DNA from: Asparagopsis taxiformis
Lineage: Eukaryota; Rhodophyta; Florideophyceae; Bonnemaisoniales; Bonnemaisoniaceae
Length of the DNA: 64,000 nt
Direction of reading: 5' to 3'
Assembly: GCA_030407315.1 (NCBI GenBank)
Contig: JALQPE010000303.1
Coordinates: 23,002-87,001 of the forward strand
In this document: positions 19,791-30,640 of the stretch, one piece after another
Layout of the letters: every line of letters begins with the position of its first letter
Numbering within the stretch: position 1 is the stretch's first letter
The notes under the pieces: generated by a model
What the model was told of the DNA's origin: nothing
Database searches by the model: none
The model's input: the letters and a program-made list of their open reading frames with translations, nothing else
Program-made: the position numbers and the translations under genes

Positions 19791-21631
19791 CGTGCAGAAC
19801 CGCCGAGCCGAGAGCGGCATACGAACCAAGGAGGGCACCTGCATGGCTCACGAAAAAAACGGGCCAGGACCACGAGGCACGCTCCGACGCGCATGCGAAA
19901 AAGCGCGCCGACCTATCATCCTCGCCGTCTACTTCGTGTGCCCGCGGCGCCCAGCATTCTCGAACCGGTTCAGTCGATAACGTGACGCCGCCCGAGAACG
20001 TCAGCCGCGACGTCAGACGAAGTTTCACCGCGCCCTGCGCAATTGACGTTCTATCGCTGAATGACTTGGAACGGTCGCCGCACGCAATGGAGCGACGCCG
20101 CTCGCGAGCCGCGGTCGCACCCGTCCGACAGGCCGCACATGATTCGTCGCTTGCGCGTCGCGTTACTACTCGCGTCAGCTATCCGCACGGAGGCAATCCA
20201 CACTGGGCTAGGCTAACTGGGAGTTGAACGCTTGCGCGAGCATACAAACGAACGTTTTGTACTGCTGGTGCTAACACGCGTCGCGCAGAACGCCGTCGAT
20301 GCGTGGGAATCGAGCCCACTCGCTTACGCCCTAGACGCCGCCCGCTGACCACCTGCGCGAGGTTCGGAAACCGCTGCGCAAGTCGCACCAAGACCGCTAG
20401 GAGACACCACGTATCACTCCTCGCCTGCGCTTCGACCGCTCTTCGTTCGCCACGCAACTACTCGTTGTTCACCCGGCAGCTACTCGTCGCTCACGTTATG
20501 CAACCCTCAATAACCGCCTACCGCCACGCAGAGGTCGCGCTTTTTCACCTACTGAGAGTCTCGCCCACGTATGTCGGCGCACAACCTGGAAAATGCGTGC
20601 AAGCCCGGCACCGACTAACTCTCTGACTGACTCTAGGAGATGTGCGATGCGCTGGAACCAGCGATGGGTTTCGCGCGAAAATAGGGGAGCGGCTCCGAAA
20701 TTGGGTGCGCAGTCTGGCCCGGCGGAATAGCAATTTGACCGTCCCGCAAAAAATTGTCCCACGAGAAAATTGTTGGCGAAGGGGCACCTGGATTGCGCCG
20801 CCGCCACACTGACCCCCCACGCCGTGACAAGCAGTCCCTCGCTGCCGTCATTTGATTGGACGACAACACGCGCAGACTCCAGCGAGCATCTCGAACTCAG
20901 TGGAAAGACGCAGTCACCTGGACGTACGCCGGTCTCCACCGAGAATATAGTGGCATTCACGCGCGCATCTCCCCCTCAGCAAAAGCGCGGAGAATGAGGC
21001 CTAGTCTACAAAAAGAAAGAGGCGACCCACGCGGGAGCCCACGAATAAGGCCCTTTCGTCCCGCTCTAGCCATGGAACAGCGGATGCGGTAGTGAGACAT
21101 GAACGTAGGTAGCAAGCGAGGCGACGCGAAGGCGAAAAACGAAGGCGCGTAGCAACGAACCGATGACGCGACCGCGAGCGAACGCGCGATGGAATTAACC
21201 CGCGGCGGCGAGAACCACGCGCGACGAACCGACGAAGCGAACGCATTACGACGATCGCGCTCCGGCGTGCCGGCCGCCCCAACTCACCCCGTTCACCCCC
21301 CTCTCAAGTTCCACAACACACGCAACCCAACGCATGCTGGCAATATCGGCACGTGCTGATGGCCGACTTCATCCGGTTGTCCCCCGAACGGCGACGTGGA
21401 CAACGGGCACATACGGCTTTGAGCCACGACACGCGCGTCCTTACCAAAGGAACACCGACGCTTGCGTGCCTCATGATCTGGCACGCCGAGTACCGGCCGG
21501 CCCCCAGCGTCACACCACAGCGCGTGTATCAAGTGGAGGAACCAAGAGGCGGGAAGGGAGACACGTAGATACCAACAAGACGAGTTTATTGCAAGGAGAA
21601 TGTAATGCGCGTTAACTGGATGGAGCAAGAA
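19791..21631. other. Noncoding/decayed stretch of gypsy element 2
   Basis: GC-rich, with the same CGCG-heavy composition as the adjacent pol. Several short ORFs on both strands overlap each other and show no motif. I see no RNA gene or repeat array. Confidence 0.4.
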
Positions 21632-24208
21632 TCAGGACGGAGGTGTGCGTGTGTCATCGTCTCGACGCGTGTGACGGCTTGACGAACTACCCGCCGTATT
21701 GCGCGAACGAGCGCGGCTCGAAGCCGTATCTGCCTGGTGACCGCGTCGCCGTTCGGGATTCAACACCCGAACGACGCGCCCATCATGTACGCCAATCCGA
21801 AGTGGAGGAATACTTGTGCGACCCGTCGAAGCCGCGGCCGCGCGCGAACGCGTCATGGGCCGTGCGCCGCCGCGTCCTGAGCCAACGCTCCCCGCAGCGC
21901 CACGTACCGCTTCTGCGCGCAACTCGCTCACGGACTGCGTTTCGCCAGTTGACTCTTTCTCGCCCACGGACCCAGTCGGGGACCGCTGCAGGAAGCTAAC
22001 GACATCGTTCAACGCCGAACCCAACCGGTGCGCGCGTTCGATAGTGTCTTGAACCTTGAGCACGGTCTCCCTTTCTCGCGCGCGATATTCGTCGGGCACC
22101 GCAGCGATACGAGCTGACGAACGCCCCCTTTCTGCTTCCAAGTTGGCTTCGACTTCGACGAGCGCACTCTGCGCCGTCTGCTGAGCCGTCACCGCAGCGT
22201 CACAGCGAGTTCGAAGATTCGCTAGCGCCTCCCGATCACCCTCAGCCTCCTTCCTGTACGCCGCTGCACGACCTTGCAACTTCCCGATGTCTTCGTGCAT
22301 ACGCTCAATACGCGCAGCGTCGTCTTCGACCTTGCGTTTTAGCGCGGCTTCACGCTCCTCCGATTCCGCCAACGTCTTCCGAGTCTCGCGCAGGACCGAC
22401 ACGGCCTCGTCACGTGCCTCAGACGCATCATCGCGCGCCTTGATTGCCTCGTCGAGCGCTCTGGTGGCCGCGCTAAGACGCCCCAAAGCCTCGTCGCGAG
22501 CTTGCGCGACCGACGTCACACGCGACAACGCTTCATCTCGACCCTGCTTGGCCGAAGAAAGTTGAGTTTGTAGCCCGTCTGCCGCCGGCGAACCAGCGAC
22601 TACACCGGCGTCGTCACCAGCCACCGCCGTGGGCGCTTCTGCACCCTCGCCAACAACCGCCGAACCCGATGCCGCGCCGCTAGCCGTCGCCGCACTTGCA
22701 CCCGCTTCGCCAGGTATGTTGGTGGCGCCTTGACCCTGAGTGGCTTTCTTCAGTTCTTGTAACTCGTTGTACACCTTCACGTACTCCGCCCGCAGTGCCG
22801 CGTCTAACTGCGCAACGTCGATAGGAGCCCGTGGTGCTTCGGAGAACAACGAGTAGCGCCCATCGCGGAATCGCCGGCGCTCAACGGCCAACAACGCGTC
22901 CATCCCAAGGTACTGCGCATATTCCCGCGAATTCGTTGCGCGCATCACATGCAACTCGTTAGAAGACAACGCCGACAAGACAGCATCCACGGTAACGACG
23001 TCGCCCGCTTCTAGGTGCGCGAACGCGCCACGTGAAGGGTTGCGCGGCGACTTCAGTAGCAAGTGAGGGATCTCCGTATGCCTGTGAACTCCGAGCGCGC
23101 CATGCGCCCAATCCACGACGCCGTGTTCCGCGCTCCACGGTAGCCACTGGCCACCTTCATTGAAGTCCACGCCGGGAGCCACGTCGAAGACAGGCGTCTC
23201 GTCCCATGGACACGCGCGATGCTCCGACAAGAGGCTTTCTAAGTGTGCGACTGAATAGGTGCCGCCACGAACGACCGCCGCAGCGCCGACGCTCTCGATA
23301 CCGGCGATGAGCCGGTCGCTCAAGCGAACGAAACGACGCTCGACGAACGCGACATGAAGCCAGGCGCAGGCCACCATCACGACCCATTCGCTAAGCGCCA
23401 CGGCCCAGAAGTAGGAACGCGTCTCGACCGGAACATCAAGACCAAGAAGGACAGATGGTGCATAATGGAAGACGCACGGCAGTGGAACGGACAGCGATTC
23501 GGAAGCGTCAGGCCAGTCGCGCGGGTCGTAGCGTGGGAAGAAGGCACTCACGCGATCTTCCGGGAACTCGCGAAATTCAGCGTCGCGATGCGTAATGAAA
23601 TAACCGGTCGTGCGACGCATGCGCAATTCACGACGCGCCTCGGAGCGCATCCCCGTGTCGAAAAACCAAGGCTCACTAACTTCTCCCTCCCGTTCAACAT
23701 CATTCCAGGGGACGCCGCCGTCCAACAAGAAACCGGCGCTAGGCGCCGCCGCCCAGGGGTCAAGATGCGCGAACTCGTCGCGGCGCATTGTGCGAAGACG
23801 CGCCAAGTGACGCACCAATCGCTCATCCGCCGCGTCCTCCAGGAAGTAAGTATCACAAGGAAGGTTCGAAGGTGCAGCCAAATCGCACCACGCCGCCTCG
23901 CGTCGCGCATCCCATACGGCTTGCGCATTCTTGTGGCCAGGTAACACCGCATAGCGGTTGACATCGGCGATACGCGTCCATAGGAAACGCCGCGGAAAGT
24001 ATTGGACGCGACTCAATTCGGACCAGGTTGGCATCGCACGCGGCAGGAACCGGAACGCAGAAGGGTCGTCGTAACGCGCACGCGGAGCGGCGACGGGTAC
24101 GTGCTGCGCGGCCGAAGGGAGCGACACAGAAGAAGGGGCAGGTACGGAACGAAGAGGCACGCCAACGTTGGCACGACTCCCAGCCGCGGGTGTAGCGGTT
24201 ACGTCCAC
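21632..24208 (-). CDS. Unrecognised 858-residue protein with long coiled coil
   Basis: The intact ORF starts MDVTATPAAGSRANVG. Residues about 60-470 are Trp/Arg-rich and globular (for example PFFDTG-type segments and WLPWSAEHGVVDWAHGALGV). Residues about 485-690 form a heptad-patterned coiled coil with repeated Q-x-RDEALxR motifs. The tail is Ser/Arg-rich and basic. There is no zinc knuckle or gag domain. It lies antisense between the gypsy element 2 pol and a candidate LTR and shares their base composition, so it may be an antisense accessory ORF of that element. Alternatively it could be the gag-like ORF of a minus-strand element that lost pol. The family is not recognised. Confidence 0.55.
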   Translation of the reverse strand: MDVTATPAAGSRANVGVPLRSVPAPSSVSLPSAAQHVPVAAPRARYDDPSAFRFLPRAMPTWSELSRVQYFPRRFLWTRIADVNRYAVLPGHKNAQAVWDARREAAWCDLAAPSNLPCDTYFLEDAADERLVRHLARLRTMRRDEFAHLDPWAAAPSAGFLLDGGVPWNDVEREGEVSEPWFFDTGMRSEARRELRMRRTTGYFITHRDAEFREFPEDRVSAFFPRYDPRDWPDASESLSVPLPCVFHYAPSVLLGLDVPVETRSYFWAVALSEWVVMVACAWLHVAFVERRFVRLSDRLIAGIESVGAAAVVRGGTYSVAHLESLLSEHRACPWDETPVFDVAPGVDFNEGGQWLPWSAEHGVVDWAHGALGVHRHTEIPHLLLKSPRNPSRGAFAHLEAGDVVTVDAVLSALSSNELHVMRATNSREYAQYLGMDALLAVERRRFRDGRYSLFSEAPRAPIDVAQLDAALRAEYVKVYNELQELKKATQGQGATNIPGEAGASAATASGAASGSAVVGEGAEAPTAVAGDDAGVVAGSPAADGLQTQLSSAKQGRDEALSRVTSVAQARDEALGRLSAATRALDEAIKARDDASEARDEAVSVLRETRKTLAESEEREAALKRKVEDDAARIERMHEDIGKLQGRAAAYRKEAEGDREALANLRTRCDAAVTAQQTAQSALVEVEANLEAERGRSSARIAAVPDEYRARERETVLKVQDTIERAHRLGSALNDVVSFLQRSPTGSVGEKESTGETQSVSELRAEAVRGAAGSVGSGRGGARPMTRSRAAAASTGRTSIPPLRIGVHDGRVVRVLNPERRRGHQADTASSRARSRNTAGSSSSRHTRRDDDTRTPPS

Positions 24209-24944
24209 TGTCGCAACAACGCCCGATGACGCACCGACATTATCCGCGTTATGCGCACTCTACGACGCCGTAACCGGCGCGCTGGTAGACGAAGCTTGAG
24301 CCATGGACAGATAAAATGGGCTCTCGGGGCTCATGGCAGATGGAGAAGCGGCACGCGGGGTCGACAATGGTGTACGTATCGGCGTCGCAGCTTCTTCGCC
24401 TGCAGGGACGCTGGCACGCAGCCAGCTAGGAAGGGTATCACCGTCGTGCGCCATGGCGAAAGCGACCGCGTGCGACAACGAGCGAAACAACGAATGCGAG
24501 TGACCGAGGAGAGAAGAAGGATAAAAAGAGAGAGAGAGGATCGACAGGAGAAGAGTGGACAGAGAGAAAGAAAAGGCAAAGGATATGCAGGAAGAGATGA
24601 CGCGCGGGGACGCGCTGTGATGTTAGTCGGGGGGAGTGTGGTGCAATTTATGCCGCTAACGCGAACGCGGGTTGAGGCGATATCGACGAGTTGAGTCCGC
24701 GTGCATCCGCGCTGAGTTAGTAGTAAGCGAGCGTACGCGTGGCGAACCGATTACGTGTCACGGTGCACCTGCGCGAACGCGTGCGATTGCGAACCCGGCG
24801 CCACGTGTAGCGATTTCTGCGAATTTCCCTTTTATTTCCCTTTATTTCCCCTTTTTGGGTTTTTTATGACGAAAGTCTTTTTCCCAAATATTTCCCTTTT
24901 TGCGTGCGAGCGAGCGGCCGCCGGCCGGCCACGGTAGGACAGCC
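24209..24944. other. No gene recognised
   Basis: A purine-rich stretch (24,500-24,600, AGAGAGA/GGAAAAG) and a run of TTTCCCTTT-type repeats (24,826-24,900) precede the candidate LTR. This would be the leader of the 858-residue ORF if it is transcribed on the minus strand. Confidence 0.4.
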
Positions 24945-25478
24945 TGTCCTTTAGTAGTTACCTATTAATGGTCGTTCAGCTTCGCACCTTACCAATAAAC
25001 AGGCAGCATCTTCGCAGCTACGAGTTAAGTGTCTAGCGAATCGCGAGGACCGATTGCGTTGAAACGTTGCGTGCGGGTTGCTCACGATCGCCGACGTTCG
25101 CGTGCGCGCTGCGCATAAACCGATCGTCGAACCGCGTCGCACCGCGATAGCGCGCGTTGCGTCGCACGCCACTAGGCCAGGGATTTACGACCCCTGTGTG
25201 GACCGCGTTGTGCTCGAGTTTACTCGGTGATCTCATCCTGAGATCACGGCTTGCGCCGGCCCGCGAATCCCGTGTTGCGATCGTTCCCTACGCGTTCCGC
25301 CGTTGTACCACCCGTTCGCCAGCGCGACCGAGCGACGCGCGAACGCAAGTTCAACCAGCGCGTTACGGTTCAACTCGCCCTGACACGGCTGCAATTCTAG
25401 AACTCCCTTAGCGATCGCCACCCCCGGCTGGTCCTACACCCTGGTCGTAATCGGGCTCGGCGTTCGACTACCAGAACA
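24945..25478. repeat. Candidate LTR of about 534 bp
   Basis: It begins TGTCCTTTAG and ends CCAGAACA, which fits TG...CA LTR ends. It marks the switch from retroelement composition to the CACTA-like transposase region. No second copy is in the window, so the call rests on ends and position alone. Confidence 0.3.
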
Positions 25479-25505
25479 GTTTCTGACCCTTTCTCCGTCC
25501 ATCAA

Positions 25506-28500
25506 ATGGGCTGGAGACCAATCCAAAACCCTCTTCCTCCCCCACAAATAGACCATGACAGCACTTTGAACATTCCCCAGAATCCAAATGCTATCAACCA
25601 CCGGCTCCCAGATGCAACACCCCCTTCCTCGCCTGTCCTGGATACTTCTACAACTGGGAACAATAGCTTGCATGCTATTGCTCTGGTACCCATGGATACC
25701 ACTGTCTCTCTGGAGTACGCCAAAAGCGAAGAGGGAAACACCCTGCCACCTACAGCAGTTGAAAACCTATCTACCATTCCCGACGATTGTGATATGATAC
25801 TTCCTTCTAGGAGTGAACCTGCTTCTGCTGTTGCGACAGTTCCTACTGAATTCCATCACGATAGTTCTGACGAACCCGATGATGTATTCTCAGAACATGA
25901 TACCGTGTCGAATGATAAAGACCTGCTACTACAGGAGGAGATAGAGTCTAAACTTCTCATCTCTTCTCCTTTCATCTTCAATACGTCCAATCCAGCCAAA
26001 GCTCGCAATTACATGACACAATGGACTATGCTGTGTACTGTCGCAAAGCTGACAGGCTCCACAAAAAGTACTGCCGCTAGCTTGCAGGAAGATCGTGTTT
26101 TGTTCGATTTCGCGAGAAAAGGCTCAACGAATAAACATGTTCAGCAAGGTCTGCCCCATTATTCGACAATAGTGCGTAAGGTGAGACCGTGGCTATTCTA
26201 CAATGCATGGTTGTGTTCAGAAACCGTTTATTTTCCTGTAAACGTAGAGCGCAGTGCAGCCCGTGTAGCTTCCTCCGCGATTCTACGAAGAAGCCGGGTC
26301 GAACGAGCAACAACAGGCCAATCAGCACCTGTACTTATCGTTCCACCAAGCGAATATGCTCGAGCAGACATTGGGCTTGTCGTCAGCTCTCCCGGACCGC
26401 CAGGCCCATCACAAAAAATGGTCTTTCTCGTCAACTCTGAAGGGCATTACAAAGTTGTCGGCGGAACTCGTGCAATCAATAATGTCAAGTTATTGAAACC
26501 AGGCACGAGCTACAGCCCCTTTCATCCTACACATCTCCGTGGGGTTCTCAGCTGCGGTACCACATACTACGTCTATCCATTTCTTTTATACTGCGATGAC
26601 TTCAATGAAGCCTCTGGTAAGAAAGGGAGTTCTGGAGGATGCTATATGCTCCCAATGGGTCTTCCGCTGGACTGTCGCCGGAACAGTTCTGCTGTGCGCG
26701 TTATCGGTGTCACAGGTCCTGGTGTTAGTACAAACCATATCCTTCGACATATCTCTAGAGACATTATTCAAGGATGTACGTCGGGGTTTCGTGATGTCGA
26801 TCCAGACGGCAATGAATGTCTAATTTTCCTGGACTTTATTGGTTTCGTATCGGATTATCCTGCCTGTTCTCATGTGCTGGATGTCATGGGGCACAACGCA
26901 GACTGCCCACGCCATTTGTGTTTCTTTGTGAGAGGGGGTAAATATGGGAAGAACTCGCAGTTTGGCTACGAAACCCGTTTACATTCGAGCTCTGATATAC
27001 ACTTTCGCACATCCGAGCGAACAGCTGCTGTTCAGTCATCGGAAAGTTCTGCAAACATCTTGAAGTATCTGGGTTTGAGAACAGTGCAAAATATCACAGA
27101 CACTCCATTGCATCTCATTGAAAGACTACTTCATGAAGCTAGGTCCAAAGGGCTGGTTCCAACCGGGACACCACTCGGAAACGATGGTCTACGAATCCCT
27201 GTCGTGCCTGCTATTCTGGACCCATACCGTTCGACGTTTGTTGGAATTGACCATCTCCTCCACGGACTGGCAAAGGATGCTCTGGATAATGATTTTTCAA
27301 GCTTGCCTAATGATGGTGTGAGAAGGCTGGCCGACAGGTTCATGGTGGATGCCCTCCGTGTATTGGGTCTCGCAAATCAGAACAAGATATATAACTTCAA
27401 CGCAGGTGAAACTCATACAATGGGAATCTCGGACAGATTTGCAGTTCTCCTCATCGCCGAACACTGCTTCAGGTCTTCTCTGAAATTCCAATCGCAGACT
27501 ACAAGGTCATCCGAAGGTAGCGGTTCAAGGTCACTCCAGGCTTCTGAAGAGCAACGCCATCTGTCTCTAGAACTTGTTCGTCTCCTGTCCTCTATATCTG
27601 CAGCTACATACTTCCTACCACGAAAAAATATCGACGGTTCTGAGGCAGTACAGAGAGCTACAGGGAATTCTGCGCACAACAGTCTCCGTCGTCTGCAGCA
27701 GCTATCGAAAGAATATGCTACTCTAGTGGATGACCTGCTCAAGACTGTTCCTACCAGACAGCGGAGCACAGCGGTCTCGAAGAAACGGAAGATGCAGACA
27801 GAAGGTATAGTAACGAATGATAATGACCACATTGAGATGGAAAACAAGACTGCTGGATTCCGGGCAAGGAAGATTCTTGACAATAAGCCAAACTTGCACC
27901 GTCTCATTGAGGCATTTGAACACACTGTTCCTCTGCTCGGACACGCTCGCCAGGTAGCTGAGCTATCATTCAAAGCAACACATCAACAAATGAAACGAGG
28001 TCTAGAGCATTCCGGAGGTGCTGACAGACAGTTGGATGCTATGTTAGCGGCACTCGGAAACTATTGGAAAGGAAGCCTCCATCTTGCTTTGAAAAGTTTC
28101 TCCAATTCTACTCCAGCATCTGTGGAGAGACAACGTTCTAAACGGTTTCTCCTTCGTGTTCTATTCGGACGGGAGCACTGTAAATCCATGGAGAACCTCC
28201 CGGCTAGTACGCTGCATGACCTCTGTCAAGAACCCCTTCTCGAACATTTGAATAGGTATTCTTTACCATTCTTCTCTTCTCCATATTCATATTACTCGTG
28301 GACAGGAGTTCCCTCTTCATTACCACAGCAGGATTTTTCCTGTGGGCAGAATTCGGATGCAGTCATGCTTCGTGGAAAACCTTGCAAGGGAGCACGTCTC
28401 GGTTCTGCCCACCCTGCCTGTGCAGCTTCGCCCTCTGCTGCGTCTCGGGACTTTCCAAAGCCACAAGAAATAGCTTCTGGCTGTGTAGTACAAGCTTGCT

Positions 28501-28916
28501 ACTCAGCTTCCCCGTCTTCTAGAATTCTACAGAAGACCGGTTCGCCTTCTTTTTGGGCTGTTACCACCGTGTTTGACCTGACTATTGATGGAAACATTGC
28601 TTCACCTGGAAACGTTTGCATACACGAATCTCACCAGGAAAACCTGTCTCCACCACACGCTATTGTTCTTCCAGTTATCAAGCAGAAGTCCTCCCACACT
28701 ACGTTTGCTCCGAACACCGATTCCGGCTCCTGGTTTCTCCCTCTCACTTCAGGGGTTCGTAAGGTTGGTCTCCTCCACAATTGTAGCCCTTCATTATGTT
28801 CTGTGGAGCAAGGCACTTCGAATGGAGGAATTACGCATGGAGGTCCTTCGTTTATGGATGGTGGTTCCTTCTCTATCTTTGCAAGAGAAGATGGATATAC
28901 GCCAAGGACTGCATAA
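25506..28916 (+). CDS. CACTA-like (CMC-type) transposase, second family
   Basis: This 1,136-residue ORF is clearly homologous to the transposase at 49,971 over about 450 residues, though diverged. Shared blocks are YPFLLYCDDFNEASGKKG with GGCYMLPMGLP (about 355-390), VRVIGVTGPGVSTNHILRHI (about 395-415), FVSDYPACSHVLDVMGHN followed by a Cys pair (about 448-472) and VVPAILDPYRSTFVGIDHLL (about 565-585). The D-Y/F-P-A...C-x-x-C arrangement matches Tnp2/CMC-type transposases, which cut and reinsert the element. The N-terminus is Ser/Thr/Pro-rich and lacks the basic start of the other copy, and a candidate LTR abuts it, so the 5' end may be truncated. The Ser/Pro-rich last 200 or so residues are less certain. 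Confidence 0.8.
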   Translation: MGWRPIQNPLPPPQIDHDSTLNIPQNPNAINHRLPDATPPSSPVLDTSTTGNNSLHAIALVPMDTTVSLEYAKSEEGNTLPPTAVENLSTIPDDCDMILPSRSEPASAVATVPTEFHHDSSDEPDDVFSEHDTVSNDKDLLLQEEIESKLLISSPFIFNTSNPAKARNYMTQWTMLCTVAKLTGSTKSTAASLQEDRVLFDFARKGSTNKHVQQGLPHYSTIVRKVRPWLFYNAWLCSETVYFPVNVERSAARVASSAILRRSRVERATTGQSAPVLIVPPSEYARADIGLVVSSPGPPGPSQKMVFLVNSEGHYKVVGGTRAINNVKLLKPGTSYSPFHPTHLRGVLSCGTTYYVYPFLLYCDDFNEASGKKGSSGGCYMLPMGLPLDCRRNSSAVRVIGVTGPGVSTNHILRHISRDIIQGCTSGFRDVDPDGNECLIFLDFIGFVSDYPACSHVLDVMGHNADCPRHLCFFVRGGKYGKNSQFGYETRLHSSSDIHFRTSERTAAVQSSESSANILKYLGLRTVQNITDTPLHLIERLLHEARSKGLVPTGTPLGNDGLRIPVVPAILDPYRSTFVGIDHLLHGLAKDALDNDFSSLPNDGVRRLADRFMVDALRVLGLANQNKIYNFNAGETHTMGISDRFAVLLIAEHCFRSSLKFQSQTTRSSEGSGSRSLQASEEQRHLSLELVRLLSSISAATYFLPRKNIDGSEAVQRATGNSAHNSLRRLQQLSKEYATLVDDLLKTVPTRQRSTAVSKKRKMQTEGIVTNDNDHIEMENKTAGFRARKILDNKPNLHRLIEAFEHTVPLLGHARQVAELSFKATHQQMKRGLEHSGGADRQLDAMLAALGNYWKGSLHLALKSFSNSTPASVERQRSKRFLLRVLFGREHCKSMENLPASTLHDLCQEPLLEHLNRYSLPFFSSPYSYYSWTGVPSSLPQQDFSCGQNSDAVMLRGKPCKGARLGSAHPACAASPSAASRDFPKPQEIASGCVVQACYSASPSSRILQKTGSPSFWAVTTVFDLTIDGNIASPGNVCIHESHQENLSPPHAIVLPVIKQKSSHTTFAPNTDSGSWFLPLTSGVRKVGLLHNCSPSLCSVEQGTSNGGITHGGPSFMDGGSFSIFAREDGYTPRTA

Positions 28917-29357
28917 TACTCTAGGGTCTAGTACATAAGCTTCTCTACCATATTACTTCCCGTAAACAAACTTCCTCATATTGTAGCGTTTCCGTCACAT
29001 ACATCCACCTTGACATTGGCCATACTTAAGTCCCTTGTCCCAAAACCTGTGAGACAATATGTTCTATTCTATGTAACCATCTCTAATTCCTCGTCTATAC
29101 CATTCATGCTTCTTCCAGAGCTTATCCTTTCCTTGAACTGGCTCAAGCCTGAACCAGCTTCCTCAGGGCGGAACGTACCACAATAAAATTAAAGTAAAAT
29201 TAGGTTTCTTTTACTGCAGTAAAAACTGATCTACCAAATGCATCTTCCTAGATCACTTTTTACTGCAGTAACTAGTCATTTTTTTCTAATTTTTCATCAT
29301 TGGCTCCTCAGCCTGCAATACACGTTTCCGCTCACAAGCGTCAGCTCCACGCCAGCT
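28917..29357. repeat. 3' flank with TTTTACTGCAGTAAAA palindromes
   Basis: Noncoding and AT-rich. Two copies of TTTTACTGCAGTAA(AA), near 29,207-29,224 and 29,262-29,277, resemble the palindromic subterminal motifs of elements 1-3 with a different core. They may be the subterminal region of the transposon carrying 25,506-28,916. Confidence 0.45.
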
Positions 29358-29397
29358 GTAATGAAATAGAACACTACCTAGTGTTCTATTTCATTAC
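29358..29397. repeat. Perfect 40-bp inverted repeat (19-bp arms, CC loop)
   Basis: The left arm ends ...GAACACTA and the right arm begins TAGTGTTC..., with only CC between. The CACTA/TAGTG at the centre suggests a link to CACTA-type termini. It is followed (29,400-29,458) by short direct repeats of GTCCATGACGT/GTCCATCTCGA type. Confidence 0.75.
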
Positions 29398-29458
29398 GTG
29401 TTCATGACGAGTCCATCTCGAGTCCATCTCGAGTCCATGACGTGTCCATGACGTGTTC

Positions 29459-30102
29459 ATAGATCATCGATGATATGTTTCTGATTTGTCAGTACGAAAA
29501 GCGCGCGCTTTCTCACTACGCAAGTGAAATACGCGACCTCTGGGCTCACTCTGCAGCAGTATTTAAGCCTTGCGTCACGCCGGGCAACATCGCCAGCACC
29601 TGTCGCTCGGAGCACACCACCTACGCAGGATGGGGCGGCGGAGTGCAACCACATCCCTACGGATGTGATTGTGACCCGCCGCCTCCAGCCTACGATAAGG
29701 TTTTCCTGCTCATTTAGTCTTTTAGCCATTCCTCCCATTGTCTTTTTCTGCGGTTCTTCGTTGTTCTTCTGCTAACATACTTTTCTGCCTTTCCTACTTT
29801 CTGTTTCGTCTTTCTCCAGGGCTACTGTCATTACTACGTTTTCTCACTTCTAATCGAGCTTTTGGCATACCGTTTCCAGCACTAACCACTGTGTCATCCA
29901 CTTCTTTCCATCTATGTGCCAGCAGAAGTTTCTGGGTTCTCTACAATCCGCTTACTCAAGCTCTGGCTCCATTATCAACGGTATGTTCTCTCGCTTCTAA
30001 TCATGCTTCTAGCGTTGATGAAATTACATTCCTAGCACTAACCATTGATTCATCTATTGTTTTCCTTCCAGGTGCCAACAGAAATTTCTGGCTTCCCCTC
30101 TG
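29459..30102. other. Noncoding; degenerate duplication with splice-like motifs
   Basis: A segment starting CTCACTTCTAATCGAGC (about 29,847) recurs as CTCGCTTCTAATCATGC (about 29,991). Each ends in a CCAG-GTGCCA(G/A)CAGAA.TTTCTGG motif. Pyrimidine tracts ending in CAG (29,820; 30,071) look like 3' splice sites. No ORF was assembled, but a decayed spliced gene or second-product region of a transposon is possible. Confidence 0.35.
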
Positions 30103-30222
30103 TCTGTGTTTTCGGAAGTGGACGCGGACGTCCAGTCTCTCTAGTACGGGTCCTAGTCGGCCCCGAGATTTACTAGAACAAATGAACGTCCGCGTCCAAA
30201 AAAAATCTTTTGGATGCGGACT
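30103..30222. repeat. Element terminus with GGACGCGGACGTCC motif
   Basis: TCTGTGTTTTCGGAAGTGGACGCGGACGTCCA is nearly identical to the start of the block at 52,746. An inverted partner, AACGTCCGCGTCCA, follows at about 30,185. The shared start at two loci with unrelated left flanks indicates the end of a transposable-element family. Confidence 0.6.
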
Positions 30223-30398
30223 TCCACTTTCTCTAGTACATATGGCGGAATACTAGGGCCCGACATCCACCTTCTCTAGTACACATGGCGGAATACTAGG
30301 GCCCGACATCCACTTTCTCTAGTACATATGGCGGAATACTAGGACCCGACATCCACTTTCTCTAGTACGTTTGGCGGAATACTAGGACCCGACATCCA
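30223..30398. repeat. 43-bp tandem repeat, 4 units
   Basis: The unit has the form TCCACTTTCTCTAGTACATATGGCGGAATACTAGGGCCCGACA. Starts at 30,223, 30,266, 30,309 and 30,352 give an exact 43-bp period, and a partial fifth begins at 30,395. CTAGTAC and TACTAG are shared with the 52.75-kb block. Confidence 0.85.
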
Positions 30399-30522
30399 GT
30401 ATACAATATATCAGCAAAAACCAGGAGGGAAGAAATTACAGCGGATGGTAAATTAGGGGCCCATATCGGACCGTATTTTATTCTGTCATTTACGAAACTG
30501 TTCGTATACAATACGTCTCTCT

Positions 30523-30640
30523 AGAATAGGGAATACATATCTGGTCAGAATAGGAAATACGTATCCAGCCAGAATACGGAATATGTATCCAGCCAGAATA
30601 CGAAATACGTATCCAGCCAGAATACAAAATACCTATCAGC
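30523..30640. repeat. 24-bp tandem repeat, about 5 units
   Basis: Degenerate copies of AGAATACGAAATACGTATCCAGCC. The minus-strand ORF repeating FWLDTY is a translation of this array. Confidence 0.8.
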
